A stretch of DNA of 64,000 bases. Origin: JABDLO01 sp041749255 (GTDB lineage Bacteria; Bacteroidota; Bacteroidia; Chitinophagales; Saprospiraceae). Where the stretch lies: the NCBI GenBank assembly GCA_041749255.1, contig JBGTBR010000018.1:4628-68627 (forward strand). Direction: 5' to 3'. Positions 51,584 through 60,970 of the stretch are shown in pieces (position 1 is the first letter of the stretch; every line of letters begins with the position of its first letter). The position numbers and the translations under genes are program-made. The notes under the pieces were generated by a model. That model made no database searches. It was not told where the DNA came from and worked only from the letters and a program-made list of their open reading frames with translations.

Positions 51584-52813
51584 ATGAATAAATATATCAT
51601 TATAGTACTTGTCTTTGGATTTCCAATACTAGGGGGGTGTCAGGTTTATAAAATATCAGACACTGTGGATCAGGCAATGGAAATTCCAACCATAAATACG
51701 GATCCTTTACCTGATTACGAGTATAAAAATCTTGATTATGGAATGACCATCGGGATAGAAATAACCTCAAACGGTCGTATTTGGGCATGCTGGGTAGGTG
51801 GAGGAGACAACGAAGATGCATTTTTTGTATTGAATTTCAGTGATGACAACGGTAAAACATGGTCTGATCCAAGTGTTGTCATTGACCCCCACGACCCTTC
51901 TTTGGAATATAAACGAAGAACTTTAGTTGGAAACCTTTGGCTGGATCCGGATGGAAAGCTATGGTTATTTTTCGATCAATCGTTGACTTATTTCGATGGA
52001 AGAGCAGGGTTATGGTACACTGTCTGTGAAAAGCCCAACAGTGAAAATCCTCAATGGTCAAAACCAGTTCGTATTTGGCATGGATGTGCATTGAACAAGC
52101 CTGTCATTCTTTCTAATAACACCTGGATGCTGCCTGTTTCATTTTGGGACAGGGGAAAAATCAAACATGAAGATTTCAAGGAAGCCTTTCCAGAACTAGA
52201 TACTTTTAGGATGGCAAATGTATTCATATCAAAGAATAAAGGGAAAACCTGGGAACGTCGTGGTGGTATCCAGTTTCCGAGGCCCCAATTTGACGAACAT
52301 CATATCATTGAACGCATCGATGGTTCACTTTGGATAACTGCACGTACTGAAGATGGTATATGGGAAAGTATTTCTTTAGACCAAGGTAAAACTTGGTCTG
52401 AACCAAAAAAGTATATGGAACATATCGGATCGCGGCATCATATGAGGCGATTAAGTTCCGGTAGGATTTTGTTGGTGAAACATGGAGATATAGATGAGCG
52501 CACAAAATTTCGATCAAAATTAACAGCATACCTTTCCGAAGATGAAGGAAAAACATGGATAGGGGGATTAATGATTGATGAGCGTAGGGGAATTTCATAT
52601 CCTGATGGATTTCAGACACCGGATGGCACCATCTACATATCTTATGATCGGAATCGAAGCTTGGACGGAGAGATATTAATGGCTTGCTTTACTGAAGAAG
52701 ATATTTTGTTGGGAAAATTCCAAAGCCAAAATGCCCGAAAGCGCATATTGATCAGTAAGCCATTGGGTCTCGATAAATTACCAGCACCTTCATCCAGAAA
52801 ACAGTCACATTAA
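51584..52813 (+). CDS. BNR/sialidase-like lipoprotein 1
   Basis: The 409-residue protein has a lipobox (VFGFPILGGCQVYK, Cys about 19) and a six-blade propeller with Asp-boxes (FSDDNGKTWSDP, ISKNKGKTWERRG, SLDQGKTWSEP, SEDEGKTWIGG). It is about three-quarters identical by eye to the next protein and related to the one at 58862. The conserved DEHHIIE, SRHHMRRL and ISYPDGF motifs mark a sialidase-like (BNR_2) subfamily, but I see no FRIP-type arginine motif of classical GH33 sialidases. It should act on a terminal sugar outside the cytoplasm. The substrate is open. Confidence 0.8.
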   Translation: MNKYIIIVLVFGFPILGGCQVYKISDTVDQAMEIPTINTDPLPDYEYKNLDYGMTIGIEITSNGRIWACWVGGGDNEDAFFVLNFSDDNGKTWSDPSVVIDPHDPSLEYKRRTLVGNLWLDPDGKLWLFFDQSLTYFDGRAGLWYTVCEKPNSENPQWSKPVRIWHGCALNKPVILSNNTWMLPVSFWDRGKIKHEDFKEAFPELDTFRMANVFISKNKGKTWERRGGIQFPRPQFDEHHIIERIDGSLWITARTEDGIWESISLDQGKTWSEPKKYMEHIGSRHHMRRLSSGRILLVKHGDIDERTKFRSKLTAYLSEDEGKTWIGGLMIDERRGISYPDGFQTPDGTIYISYDRNRSLDGEILMACFTEEDILLGKFQSQNARKRILISKPLGLDKLPAPSSRKQSH

Positions 52814-52914
52814 TGATTTGATTTGGTAAAAATCAAATCTATTATTGAAAAAATATGATGATTCTTTTTAGAAATAAAAAGATTATAAGAGGAAGACCCA
52901 AAGAAAATAATACA

Positions 52915-54165
52915 ATGATATATAGGATTATTTCAATTTTTGTTTTTAAATGTTGGATCACTTCTTCAATGATGTTACAGGCCCAGCAAGGAGAAATTAA
53001 CGCCCTTGATGATTTGGCATTGGAAGCGCCAACCATTAACATTACACCACTCCCTTATTATGATTATGACAGGCTCGATTACAGTATGAATCGTGGAATT
53101 GCCCAAACTATAAAAGGCCGAATTTGGGCTTGTTGGGTTGGCGGAGGAGATAATGATGATGCATTTTTATTATTTAATTCAAGCGATGACTATGGGTTGA
53201 CTTGGTCTAAACCAAGAGTAGCAATTGATTCACATTATCCCGAAATGCACTATAAACGTAGAATCCGTGTGGGAAATGTATGGGTTGACCCTTATGGAAA
53301 GTTATGGGTATTTTTTGATCAAAACATGACTACATTTGATGGCAGAGCAGGTTTATGGTACACCGTATGTGAAAACCCAGACAGCGAAAATCCTCAATGG
53401 TCAAAGCCTGTACGAATCTGGCATGGGTGTGCATTGAATAAACCGGTTATTCTTTCAGATGGAACCTGGATGCTACCCGTGTCATTGTGGGATCGGCAGA
53501 AAATAAAACATGAAGACTTCAAAGAAGCTTTTCCGAATCTTGATACATTTAGGATGGCCAATGTATTTATATCTAAGGATAAAGGGAAATCATGGGAACG
53601 GATTGGGGGTGTTCAGTTTCCCAAACCACAATTTGATGAGCATCACATCATCGAACGGTATGATGGTTCGCTATGGATGACTACGCGAACTGGGGATGGA
53701 ATCTGGGAAAGCATTTCTTTAGACCAAGGCCAATCCTGGTCTGAACCCCAAAAATATATGGAACATATCGGATCGCGACATCATATTCAGCGATTAATTT
53801 CCGGTAGCATATTATTGGTAAAACATGGAGATATAGATGAACGTACAACGTTTCGATCAAAATTATCAGCTTACCTATCTGAAGATGAAGGAAAAACATG
53901 GATAGGAGGATTAATGATCGATGAACGAAGGGGTATCTCATATCCTGATGGTTTTCAGGCATCTGATGGTACGATTTACATATCGTATGATCGAAACCGA
54001 GACTGGGACGGAGAGATATTGATGGCTAAATTCACTGAAAATGATATACTTCATAGAGATTTTGTAAGTCCCCAATCACAATCTAAAATAACTATATGTA
54101 AACCTGAGGGTTTGGACAAACTTCCACCTCCAAGTGATATGATTTTTAAAAAGAATAATGAATAA
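52915..54165 (+). CDS. BNR/sialidase-like secreted protein 2
   Basis: The protein of 416 residues (start at ATG 52915, MIYRIISIFVF; an ATG 20 codons earlier gives a Lys-rich leader without a signal) has a signal peptide ending near LQAQQ rather than a lipobox. The propeller has Asp-boxes SSDDYGLTWSKP, SKDKGKSWERIGG, SLDQGQSWSEP and SEDEGKTWIGG, and is a tandem paralogue of protein 1 with DEHHIIE, SRHHIQRL and ISYPDGF conserved. It lies 101 bp after that gene. The loss of the lipid anchor suggests a free periplasmic version. Confidence 0.8.
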   Translation: MIYRIISIFVFKCWITSSMMLQAQQGEINALDDLALEAPTINITPLPYYDYDRLDYSMNRGIAQTIKGRIWACWVGGGDNDDAFLLFNSSDDYGLTWSKPRVAIDSHYPEMHYKRRIRVGNVWVDPYGKLWVFFDQNMTTFDGRAGLWYTVCENPDSENPQWSKPVRIWHGCALNKPVILSDGTWMLPVSLWDRQKIKHEDFKEAFPNLDTFRMANVFISKDKGKSWERIGGVQFPKPQFDEHHIIERYDGSLWMTTRTGDGIWESISLDQGQSWSEPQKYMEHIGSRHHIQRLISGSILLVKHGDIDERTTFRSKLSAYLSEDEGKTWIGGLMIDERRGISYPDGFQASDGTIYISYDRNRDWDGEILMAKFTENDILHRDFVSPQSQSKITICKPEGLDKLPPPSDMIFKKNNE

Positions 54166-54240
54166 TAATTATATGATAGATATGTCCATAGAAAATAAAA
54201 TATACATAAAATTGAGTGCAATTCTAAGAATCAATATAAG

Positions 54241-55785
54241 ATGCTAATAAATAATCAGACATTCTTCAGTTTTATTTACCTAACTGGTTTGATATTGGGG
54301 TTGTATTGCAAAAACGATGTGCAGGTTTTGGACACTCGACCCATTGTCAGGGTATGGCCGATTGAAGGAGATTCTGTAAGATTTTTATATGAAGGAGCTG
54401 AACTATTCTCAGATCACTTATTTAAAATTGACAAAATTCCAGATATTTTGAAAGGCTCTCATTTCCTTTTTTCTAACGTAAATGATATGAAAAATCTAAT
54501 TCCGGTAGCAGAAGGATATCTTTATGTTGCTACTCCGGAACCACCACATCCAAAGTCAAAGATCAATGAATTACAAAATTTGGAATTTATCAGTTTGGGT
54601 GTCTCATTCATTACCTTTTACGAATGCGAGATCATAAATTGGCAATTATTTTCTCGTCCCGTTCGATTTGATCGTTTCAGGCTAGAAAATATTGAGTTGG
54701 AAGGATGGATACTACCCTTTTTTATTTACGATTCATTACCTTCCTTGACAGAAAAGGCACAATTGCTTCTCGAACCCGAACTAGAATACAGTATAGAAAA
54801 CCGTTTGTGGCAAGGATGCCCATCCATAGAAATTACAGGCAAGAAAATGTGGGCAGCCTGGTTTTCAGGGGGAAGTAGAGAACCCGATCACGGTAATTAT
54901 GGCATTATATCCACGAGCTCTGATAACGGAAAGTCCTGGGATGATCCCACAATGGTCATTACACATCCGGATGAAAATGTTAGGGTAATGGATACACAAT
55001 TATGGAAAGATCCCCTGGGTAGATTGTGGATTATGTGGGTGCAAAATACGGGGTCCAAGGGATTTGACGGTATATGGGGAACCTGGGGTATGTACACGGA
55101 GAACCCGGAAAATCCCAATCCGAAATGGTCGCAACCACAAAGATTATGCGATGGTTTGACCCGAAATAAGCCATTGGTGCTTTCCAGTGGTGAATGGCTA
55201 CTTCCATCCTATGACTGGATCCATTATCAAAGTACCATTTACCTGTCTGATGATCATGGAGCTACCTGGAGAAAACAGGGGGGACCTGTGAATGAAAAGA
55301 TTCAAAATTTTTATGAACACATGTGTGTGGAACTCTCAGATGGACGTATCTGGATGCTCCAGAGAAATATTCAACAGAGCTTTTCCAAAGATAAAGGCAA
55401 AACCTGGACAGACCTGGAACCCTTACCCGGTTTTAATTCGGCCAATTCCAGGTTGTACATAGGGCGACTACATTCAGGAAATCTCATTTTAGTCTTTAAT
55501 GATGATGAAGCAAAGCAAAGAAGAAATATGACCGCCTATCTTTCAACCGATGAAGGACATAGCTGGCCACATAAGCTGGTTATTGATGAAAGAGATGAAG
55601 TATCGTATCCGGAATTGGTGCAGAATGACGATGGATTGATTTATTTGGTGTATGACAGATCACGTACCGGTGAGAAGGAAATTCTTATGGCCGTATTTAA
55701 TGAAAATGATGTAGTGGCCGGGAAGTTTCAATCTGGAAACGCTTTACAAAAGCATTTGATCAGTAAAGGATTAGGAAAATTGTAA
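54241..55785 (+). CDS. Secreted BNR/sialidase-like protein 3, N-terminally extended
   Basis: The 514-residue protein starts MLINNQTFFSFIYLTGLIL and ends its hydrophobic stretch at LYCKND, a possible lipobox. An N-terminal ~180-residue domain is beta-rich and unassigned (VRVWPIEGDSVRFLYEGAE). The C-terminal propeller has Asp-boxes SSDNGKSWDDP, SDDHGATWRKQG, SKDKGKTWTDL and STDEGHSWPHK, and YEHMCVELSDGRIWM where the others have DEHHIIE. It is more distant than the pair 1-2, so a different linkage or sugar is likely. It sits 75 bp after protein 2. Confidence 0.75.
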   Translation: MLINNQTFFSFIYLTGLILGLYCKNDVQVLDTRPIVRVWPIEGDSVRFLYEGAELFSDHLFKIDKIPDILKGSHFLFSNVNDMKNLIPVAEGYLYVATPEPPHPKSKINELQNLEFISLGVSFITFYECEIINWQLFSRPVRFDRFRLENIELEGWILPFFIYDSLPSLTEKAQLLLEPELEYSIENRLWQGCPSIEITGKKMWAAWFSGGSREPDHGNYGIISTSSDNGKSWDDPTMVITHPDENVRVMDTQLWKDPLGRLWIMWVQNTGSKGFDGIWGTWGMYTENPENPNPKWSQPQRLCDGLTRNKPLVLSSGEWLLPSYDWIHYQSTIYLSDDHGATWRKQGGPVNEKIQNFYEHMCVELSDGRIWMLQRNIQQSFSKDKGKTWTDLEPLPGFNSANSRLYIGRLHSGNLILVFNDDEAKQRRNMTAYLSTDEGHSWPHKLVIDERDEVSYPELVQNDDGLIYLVYDRSRTGEKEILMAVFNENDVVAGKFQSGNALQKHLISKGLGKL

Positions 55786-55843
55786 TTTTTTTGATAATAA
55801 AAACATAATAAAATTGATATACAGAATTGAATATATAGTAAGA

Positions 55844-57136
55844 ATGATATTGATTTCAAGCATGGTTTCCGGTGCGTTTATGTGTCTCATGACTGAAAGT
55901 GGAATGGAAAAATCCACAAATGACCCATCAGGAGACGGTGCTGTCGAACCGGTAGAAATTAAAGTGGGAAGCCGGACTATAGTTACGGACCAATTCACCC
56001 CAGCCGGCACACCTGTAGTACCTATGTGGAAAGCCGCAATGGCCGATACCAATCTTAGAAGGGGCGCTGGTTTTCCCATACTTGAAAATGCAGAACATTC
56101 AATAGTGTGGCAACCCGCTTCTTTGGAAGAAGGAGCTTACAACCACTATGCATGCCTCATTCAATTTAATGGTGTTTTTTATGCCATGTGGGGCAATCAC
56201 CCGAATGGAGAAGATGCACCGGGTCAGCGTGTGTTGTATTCTGTGTCTAAAGAATGGGGAGTATGGTCAGATGCCAGGGAATTATTAAGCCCTCCGGGAC
56301 CCGTTCTACCTCGAAGTGAGAAAGGAATTCATCTAAAACCTGATCGATGGGCTGTGATATCTGGTCAATTGTACGCTATAGTCTATGCCTATGGAGCGGG
56401 AATCTATCCAATCGCATTAAAAATGAACACAGATGGAAAACCAGGAAAGCCTTTTCTACTAAACCTCCTCGAAGAAGGTAATCAATTACCTGAGTATATG
56501 ACTGAAAAAAATATTCCAGGAGAGAAAAAAGATATAGTACAAAATTTACATAATTGGTATGGTGAAACCAACCAGATTAGTTGGTGGGCATGGACATCTG
56601 ATTCCTGGGGCGTAAATAGAAAAGCCGTCGATGGGGCAAATCTCATTGAAAGTTTTATGTACCGGGCAAAAGATGGTACAAAAGTATTGATGATGAGAAA
56701 TTGGGGGACACCCAGAAACCCGGTTCATAATAACAGAATGTACGTGTGCTTTAGTGATAGCCAGGAGCATGGATGGGGGCAATTATATCCTACGGATATT
56801 CCTGATTCCCCAACCCGTGCCCAGGCTTTAACTCTGGACAATGGTAAAGTCTTGTTAATAGGCAGCCAGAATGTGCCCTATTATGATCAGGCTTTGTATC
56901 TCGATAGAGACCCGATTACGGTTTCAGTAAGCGATGATGGTTATTTTTTTGATAGAGTGTTCGCCTTGAGAACCGAATCCCCTAAGGGATTCAGGTTTTC
57001 AGGTGTAAGTGGCAGAAATCCCGGCTATGCCTATTCAAGTTCGGTTGTATACGACGGGTGGTTGTACACTTTATATTCAATTGGAAAAGAGGATATGGGT
57101 ATATCCAGAGTTCCACTTTCAGAATTAGGCATTTAA
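55844..57136 (+). CDS. Secreted propeller-type protein, sialidase-like, unassigned
   Basis: The 430-residue protein starts at ATG 55844 (MILISSMVSGAFMCLM) with a short hydrophobic leader. Repeating stretches (GAYNHYACLIQFNGVFYAMW, RVLYSVSKEWGVWSDARE, GRNPGYAYSSSVVYDGWLY) fit a five- or six-blade propeller like other members of sialidase-type glycan loci, but Asp-boxes are nearly absent. The function is unknown. It is the fourth propeller gene of the locus, 58 bp after the third. Confidence 0.65.
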   Translation: MILISSMVSGAFMCLMTESGMEKSTNDPSGDGAVEPVEIKVGSRTIVTDQFTPAGTPVVPMWKAAMADTNLRRGAGFPILENAEHSIVWQPASLEEGAYNHYACLIQFNGVFYAMWGNHPNGEDAPGQRVLYSVSKEWGVWSDARELLSPPGPVLPRSEKGIHLKPDRWAVISGQLYAIVYAYGAGIYPIALKMNTDGKPGKPFLLNLLEEGNQLPEYMTEKNIPGEKKDIVQNLHNWYGETNQISWWAWTSDSWGVNRKAVDGANLIESFMYRAKDGTKVLMMRNWGTPRNPVHNNRMYVCFSDSQEHGWGQLYPTDIPDSPTRAQALTLDNGKVLLIGSQNVPYYDQALYLDRDPITVSVSDDGYFFDRVFALRTESPKGFRFSGVSGRNPGYAYSSSVVYDGWLYTLYSIGKEDMGISRVPLSELGI

Positions 57137-57155
57137 ACCAGCAATATTTAAAAGT

Positions 57156-58865
57156 ATGAAATGTATTTATTGTAAATTTTTATTGATCATTTTTGTTTTC
57201 TCACAATGTACTTCTGCTAAACCGGATGAGACAGGCCTTAGTGAAACGGGGGCTAGTGAACTACTGTACAACGGGATAGAACTACCTGCTGAATGGCCTC
57301 CCAAAGATATAGATCCTGCGTCTGATGAAGTGGTGCAAGCACCTTACCTTCAAAGTCCACCCGATGTGATACCCATTAATATAGGAAGACAGCTGTTTAT
57401 AGATGATTTTTTGATAGAAAATACGGATATGGCCAGAGTGTATCACAAGGCTAAAAAATTGGAAACCAATCCTGTGTTTTTCCCCCAAACCCGACATGAA
57501 ATAGAAGAACACCATGAACATAAAGAAGTAACATACTTTGGACATGGGGGTTTGTTTTACGATCCTGAGTTTAAGCATTTTAAAATGTTTTATACAGCAG
57601 GATGGCGGGGCGGTTTGGCAATGGCTACCAGCAAAGATTTAATCAATTGGGAAAGACCTGATCTTGGTCTTTACGGAGAAAATATGATTCTTCCGCCAGG
57701 TCCTTTATTTGCCGGCGGGGATAATGCGGTTTGGCTCGATTTGAATGCAAATGGTACTGAACAAAAATATAAATTGTTGTCCGAGCGCCTGGTTGATGGG
57801 CATTGGAGAAATTATTATGATAAAAGGGAAGATACACCTACCCATACTGCCCATTTCTCTGAAGATGGAAAATTCTGGTCTCAGGGAGTGCATGCGGGCA
57901 GAGCAGCGGATTATTGTTCCTTTTTTTACAATCCCTTCAGAGAAAAATGGGTATTTAGCATCAAACAAAATACGGTCAGAGGGCGAGCGAGATTCTATGC
58001 AGAACACGATGATTTCCTCAAAGGGTCTAAATGGGATGATGCCGTATTTTGGGTCAACACAGATAAAATGGATCCCCCGGATCCGGAAGTGATGGATCCC
58101 CCTCAACTATACAGTCTTAACGGAATCGCATATGAAAGTATAATCGTAGGGCAGTTTTATATCCATCTGGGGCCGAACAACAAAATATGTGAGGAGGGCC
58201 AATTTCCAAAAATGACTGAAATCCATTTAGGATATAGCCGTGATGGCTTTCACTGGGACAGACCCGACAGGACACCTTTTATTGGAGCGACCCGGAAAGA
58301 GGGTGATTGGGACAGAGCCTATTTGCATGGAACCAATGGGGTATTTGTTGTATTGGATGATGAAATCTGGTTCCCCTATTGCGGATATTCTGGGGATGCC
58401 TCTGATGGATCAAAAGGGATGTATACCGGAGCCAGCATTGGTATGGCCAAACTGAGAAGAGACGGTTTTGCTTCCATGGAAGCTGGAAATACACCGGGCA
58501 CATTGACTACGAGAACCCTGAAATTTGATGAAGGACTCCACCTTTTTATCAATGCAGAATGTGAACAAGGATCATTATCCGTAGAAGTCCTTGATGAAAA
58601 TGGAAATACACTACCCGAATTTGCAGTTAGTCATCCTGTCTCGGTCAATTCAACAATCCAAAAAATAGAATGGAAAAATGGCACAAATCTGCAGTCTTTA
58701 CAGGGAAAAAATGTAAAATTTCGCTTTCATATGACTCGTGGAAAATTGTATTCATTCTGGGTGAGTCCTGAAGAAAGCGGTGCGAGTTATGGTTACCTGG
58801 GTGCCGGCGGACCCGGTTATGAAGGTGTAGTAGATACCAAAGGACTTCAGGCAAAAAACCAATGA
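57156..58865 (+). CDS. Lipoprotein with five-blade-propeller fold (GH32/43-like)
   Basis: The 569-residue protein has a lipobox (IIFVFSQCTSAKP, Cys about 18). After a spacer, IGRQLFIDDFLIENTD opens a pattern found in uncharacterised Bacteroidota and Planctomycetota proteins with GH32/43-like propellers: HGGLFYDPEFKHFKMFYTAG, MATSKDLINWERPDLG, SRDGFHWDRPDRTPFIG. The C-terminal ~110 residues look like a carbohydrate-binding sandwich (LHLFINAECEQGSLSVEVLD). The stop overlaps the next gene by 4 bp. A glycosidase role is likely but no catalytic acid is assigned. Confidence 0.7.
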   Translation: MKCIYCKFLLIIFVFSQCTSAKPDETGLSETGASELLYNGIELPAEWPPKDIDPASDEVVQAPYLQSPPDVIPINIGRQLFIDDFLIENTDMARVYHKAKKLETNPVFFPQTRHEIEEHHEHKEVTYFGHGGLFYDPEFKHFKMFYTAGWRGGLAMATSKDLINWERPDLGLYGENMILPPGPLFAGGDNAVWLDLNANGTEQKYKLLSERLVDGHWRNYYDKREDTPTHTAHFSEDGKFWSQGVHAGRAADYCSFFYNPFREKWVFSIKQNTVRGRARFYAEHDDFLKGSKWDDAVFWVNTDKMDPPDPEVMDPPQLYSLNGIAYESIIVGQFYIHLGPNNKICEEGQFPKMTEIHLGYSRDGFHWDRPDRTPFIGATRKEGDWDRAYLHGTNGVFVVLDDEIWFPYCGYSGDASDGSKGMYTGASIGMAKLRRDGFASMEAGNTPGTLTTRTLKFDEGLHLFINAECEQGSLSVEVLDENGNTLPEFAVSHPVSVNSTIQKIEWKNGTNLQSLQGKNVKFRFHMTRGKLYSFWVSPEESGASYGYLGAGGPGYEGVVDTKGLQAKNQ

Positions 58866-60937
58866 AGATGTTGAAATTAAAAATAAAAAACCTGATTCCA
58901 ATTCTATTAACCGGTATCGTACTGTGTGCCAGTTGTAAGCAGGAACTTCACCAGGAAGATCCTGGTTTAAAGCCTCCAAAAATAATACTCAATCCAGGAG
59001 GAAAGTATAGTCTGGAAGAATTGGATTACGGAATGAATATGGGCATTGAAAAAACACCCGGAGGAAGATTTTGGATGTGTTGGACAGGAGGAGGAGATGA
59101 TCCAAGTTCCTTTATGTTATTGGCATGGAGTGATGATAAAGGACAAACCTGGACTCCACCCGTCCTGGCTGTAGATGGGCAGGATGAGTCCTTAACACAA
59201 TTTAGGACAGTACAGAATGGAAATTTATGGACCGACCCCAACGGACATTTATGGTTCTTTTTTGATCAGGCAATGATGGACTTTGACGGAAGGGCAGGGG
59301 TGTGGTACATACAATGTAAAAATCCCGACAGCGAAGAACCCCAATGGTCGGAACCACAGAGATTATGGCACGGTACTGCAAAGTCAAAACCCGTAATCGG
59401 TGTAAATGGTGAATGGATCCTGCCCGTGTCTTTACTTTCCAGAAAAATCATTTTTAAAAGCCCATCCTTTATGGATGCATACAGAGAGTTGGATACCTTA
59501 AGAAAGGCTCATGTATTTATATCAGTAGACCAAGGGAAATCATGGATCAGAGCGGGTGGAGTTAGATTTCCGGATCCGAGTTATGACGAACACCATATCG
59601 TAGTATTGGAAGATGGTAGATTGTGGATGACAGCCAGAACCAATGATGGTATTTGGCAAAGTTTTTCAAATGACGGGGGATATACCTGGTCAATCCCGGA
59701 AAAATATTTGGATCATATTTCTTCACGACATTTTATAAGAAAGTTAAAAGATGGAAGGCTAATCCTTGTAAAGCACGGTAAGATTAATGAAAGAACAAGT
59801 AAGAGATCACATTTAATGGCTTTCGTTTCAGAAAACGAGGGACAAACCTGGTCGGAAGGATTATTGATCGATGAGAGAGAAGGAATCTCTTATCCGGACG
59901 GCTTTGAAGATGAAAACGGTATCATACATATAACATATGATTATGAAAGAGCCCGACATGGTCAAATAACGCTTGCCAAATTTTCTCCTCAGGATATTTT
60001 ATTAACAGAGTCAGGCATTATTGATCCCGGACAAAAAAGACTTATTTATGAACCCGGAGGATTAGCGAACAAGATGATAGTAGAGTCTTTGGAGCTCACA
60101 CCGGATCCCCATTTTTTTAAATTGCCTTCTGGTGTTCATTTAATTGAAGCCTCAGGAATTGCAGTTGATTCAAAAGGCCATATTTATGTGCTTCACAGAG
60201 GAGAGGAGCCATTGATGGAATTTAACCGGGACGGAAACTATGTAAGGTCTTTGGCTAAAGGAGTTATTCAAAAGGGACATGGACTGAAAATAGACAAAGA
60301 TGATAACATCTGGATTGTGGATCGCGGGGCAAACACGGTCACAAAATTGAACCAGGATGATCAGGTATTGATGGTTTTGGGAAGGTGGGGATTTCAGAGT
60401 GATCAACCGGAGCAATTCAATCAACCGACTGATATCGCTTTTGATTCCCGTAGAAATATTTATGTTACAGACGGCTATGGCAATGAGAGGGTGGTTATGT
60501 ATGATAAAAATGGAAGATTTCAGATGACATGGGGAAGTGAAGGAACCGGACATGGACAATTTAGTTTACCACACAGCATTGTCATTGACAGTCTCGACAG
60601 GTTATATGTAGGGGATCGTAATAATAACAGGATACAAATATTTGATCGTGAAGGCCATCTTTTAAAGATATGGGACAAGACAGGATCACCTTGGGGGATG
60701 GCCATCCATGATGGGCAGTTTTATATGGTGGATGGGCACCAGAACCGGTTGGTTCAACTAGATTATGATGGCAATATTATTAAATCTTATGGTAGCAAAG
60801 GTAAAATTCCGGGGCGATTTGAATTTGCCCACATGCTGGCGATAGACAACGAGCATAATTTTTATATAGCAGAAATCCTTAACTGGCGCGTGCAAAAACT
60901 CACGCCGAAATCCGCTTCGGGCATAATTAATAAATAA
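58862..60937 (+). CDS. BNR/sialidase-like domain fused to NHL-repeat propeller
   Basis: The 691-residue lipoprotein (lipobox VLCASCKQELH, Cys about 23) has two propellers. Residues about 50-400 are of the same family as proteins 1 and 2 (WTGGGDDPSSF, WSDDKGQTWTPP, YDEHHIVVLEDGRLWMTA, SRHFIRKL, ISYPDGF). Residues about 430-690 are six NHL repeats (GIAVDSKGHIYVLHRGEEP, PTDIAFDSRRNIYVTDGYGN, PHSIVIDSLDRLYVGDRNNN). NHL propellers bind proteins, RNA or, in peptidyl-amidating lyases, cleave small molecules. The start overlaps the preceding stop (ATGA). A two-propeller enzyme of this sort is unusual. Confidence 0.8.
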   Translation: MKMLKLKIKNLIPILLTGIVLCASCKQELHQEDPGLKPPKIILNPGGKYSLEELDYGMNMGIEKTPGGRFWMCWTGGGDDPSSFMLLAWSDDKGQTWTPPVLAVDGQDESLTQFRTVQNGNLWTDPNGHLWFFFDQAMMDFDGRAGVWYIQCKNPDSEEPQWSEPQRLWHGTAKSKPVIGVNGEWILPVSLLSRKIIFKSPSFMDAYRELDTLRKAHVFISVDQGKSWIRAGGVRFPDPSYDEHHIVVLEDGRLWMTARTNDGIWQSFSNDGGYTWSIPEKYLDHISSRHFIRKLKDGRLILVKHGKINERTSKRSHLMAFVSENEGQTWSEGLLIDEREGISYPDGFEDENGIIHITYDYERARHGQITLAKFSPQDILLTESGIIDPGQKRLIYEPGGLANKMIVESLELTPDPHFFKLPSGVHLIEASGIAVDSKGHIYVLHRGEEPLMEFNRDGNYVRSLAKGVIQKGHGLKIDKDDNIWIVDRGANTVTKLNQDDQVLMVLGRWGFQSDQPEQFNQPTDIAFDSRRNIYVTDGYGNERVVMYDKNGRFQMTWGSEGTGHGQFSLPHSIVIDSLDRLYVGDRNNNRIQIFDREGHLLKIWDKTGSPWGMAIHDGQFYMVDGHQNRLVQLDYDGNIIKSYGSKGKIPGRFEFAHMLAIDNEHNFYIAEILNWRVQKLTPKSASGIINK

Positions 60938-60970
60938 CAGAAAGAACAACTTACAAAGGAATCGATAATA

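Noticed and set aside
51584..60937. Calling the BNR proteins true sialidases (GH33) and the locus a sialic acid system
   Set aside because: No FRIP arginine motif is visible, and no N-acetylneuraminate lyase, epimerase or kinase of the nan type lies nearby, so only sialidase-like is justified.
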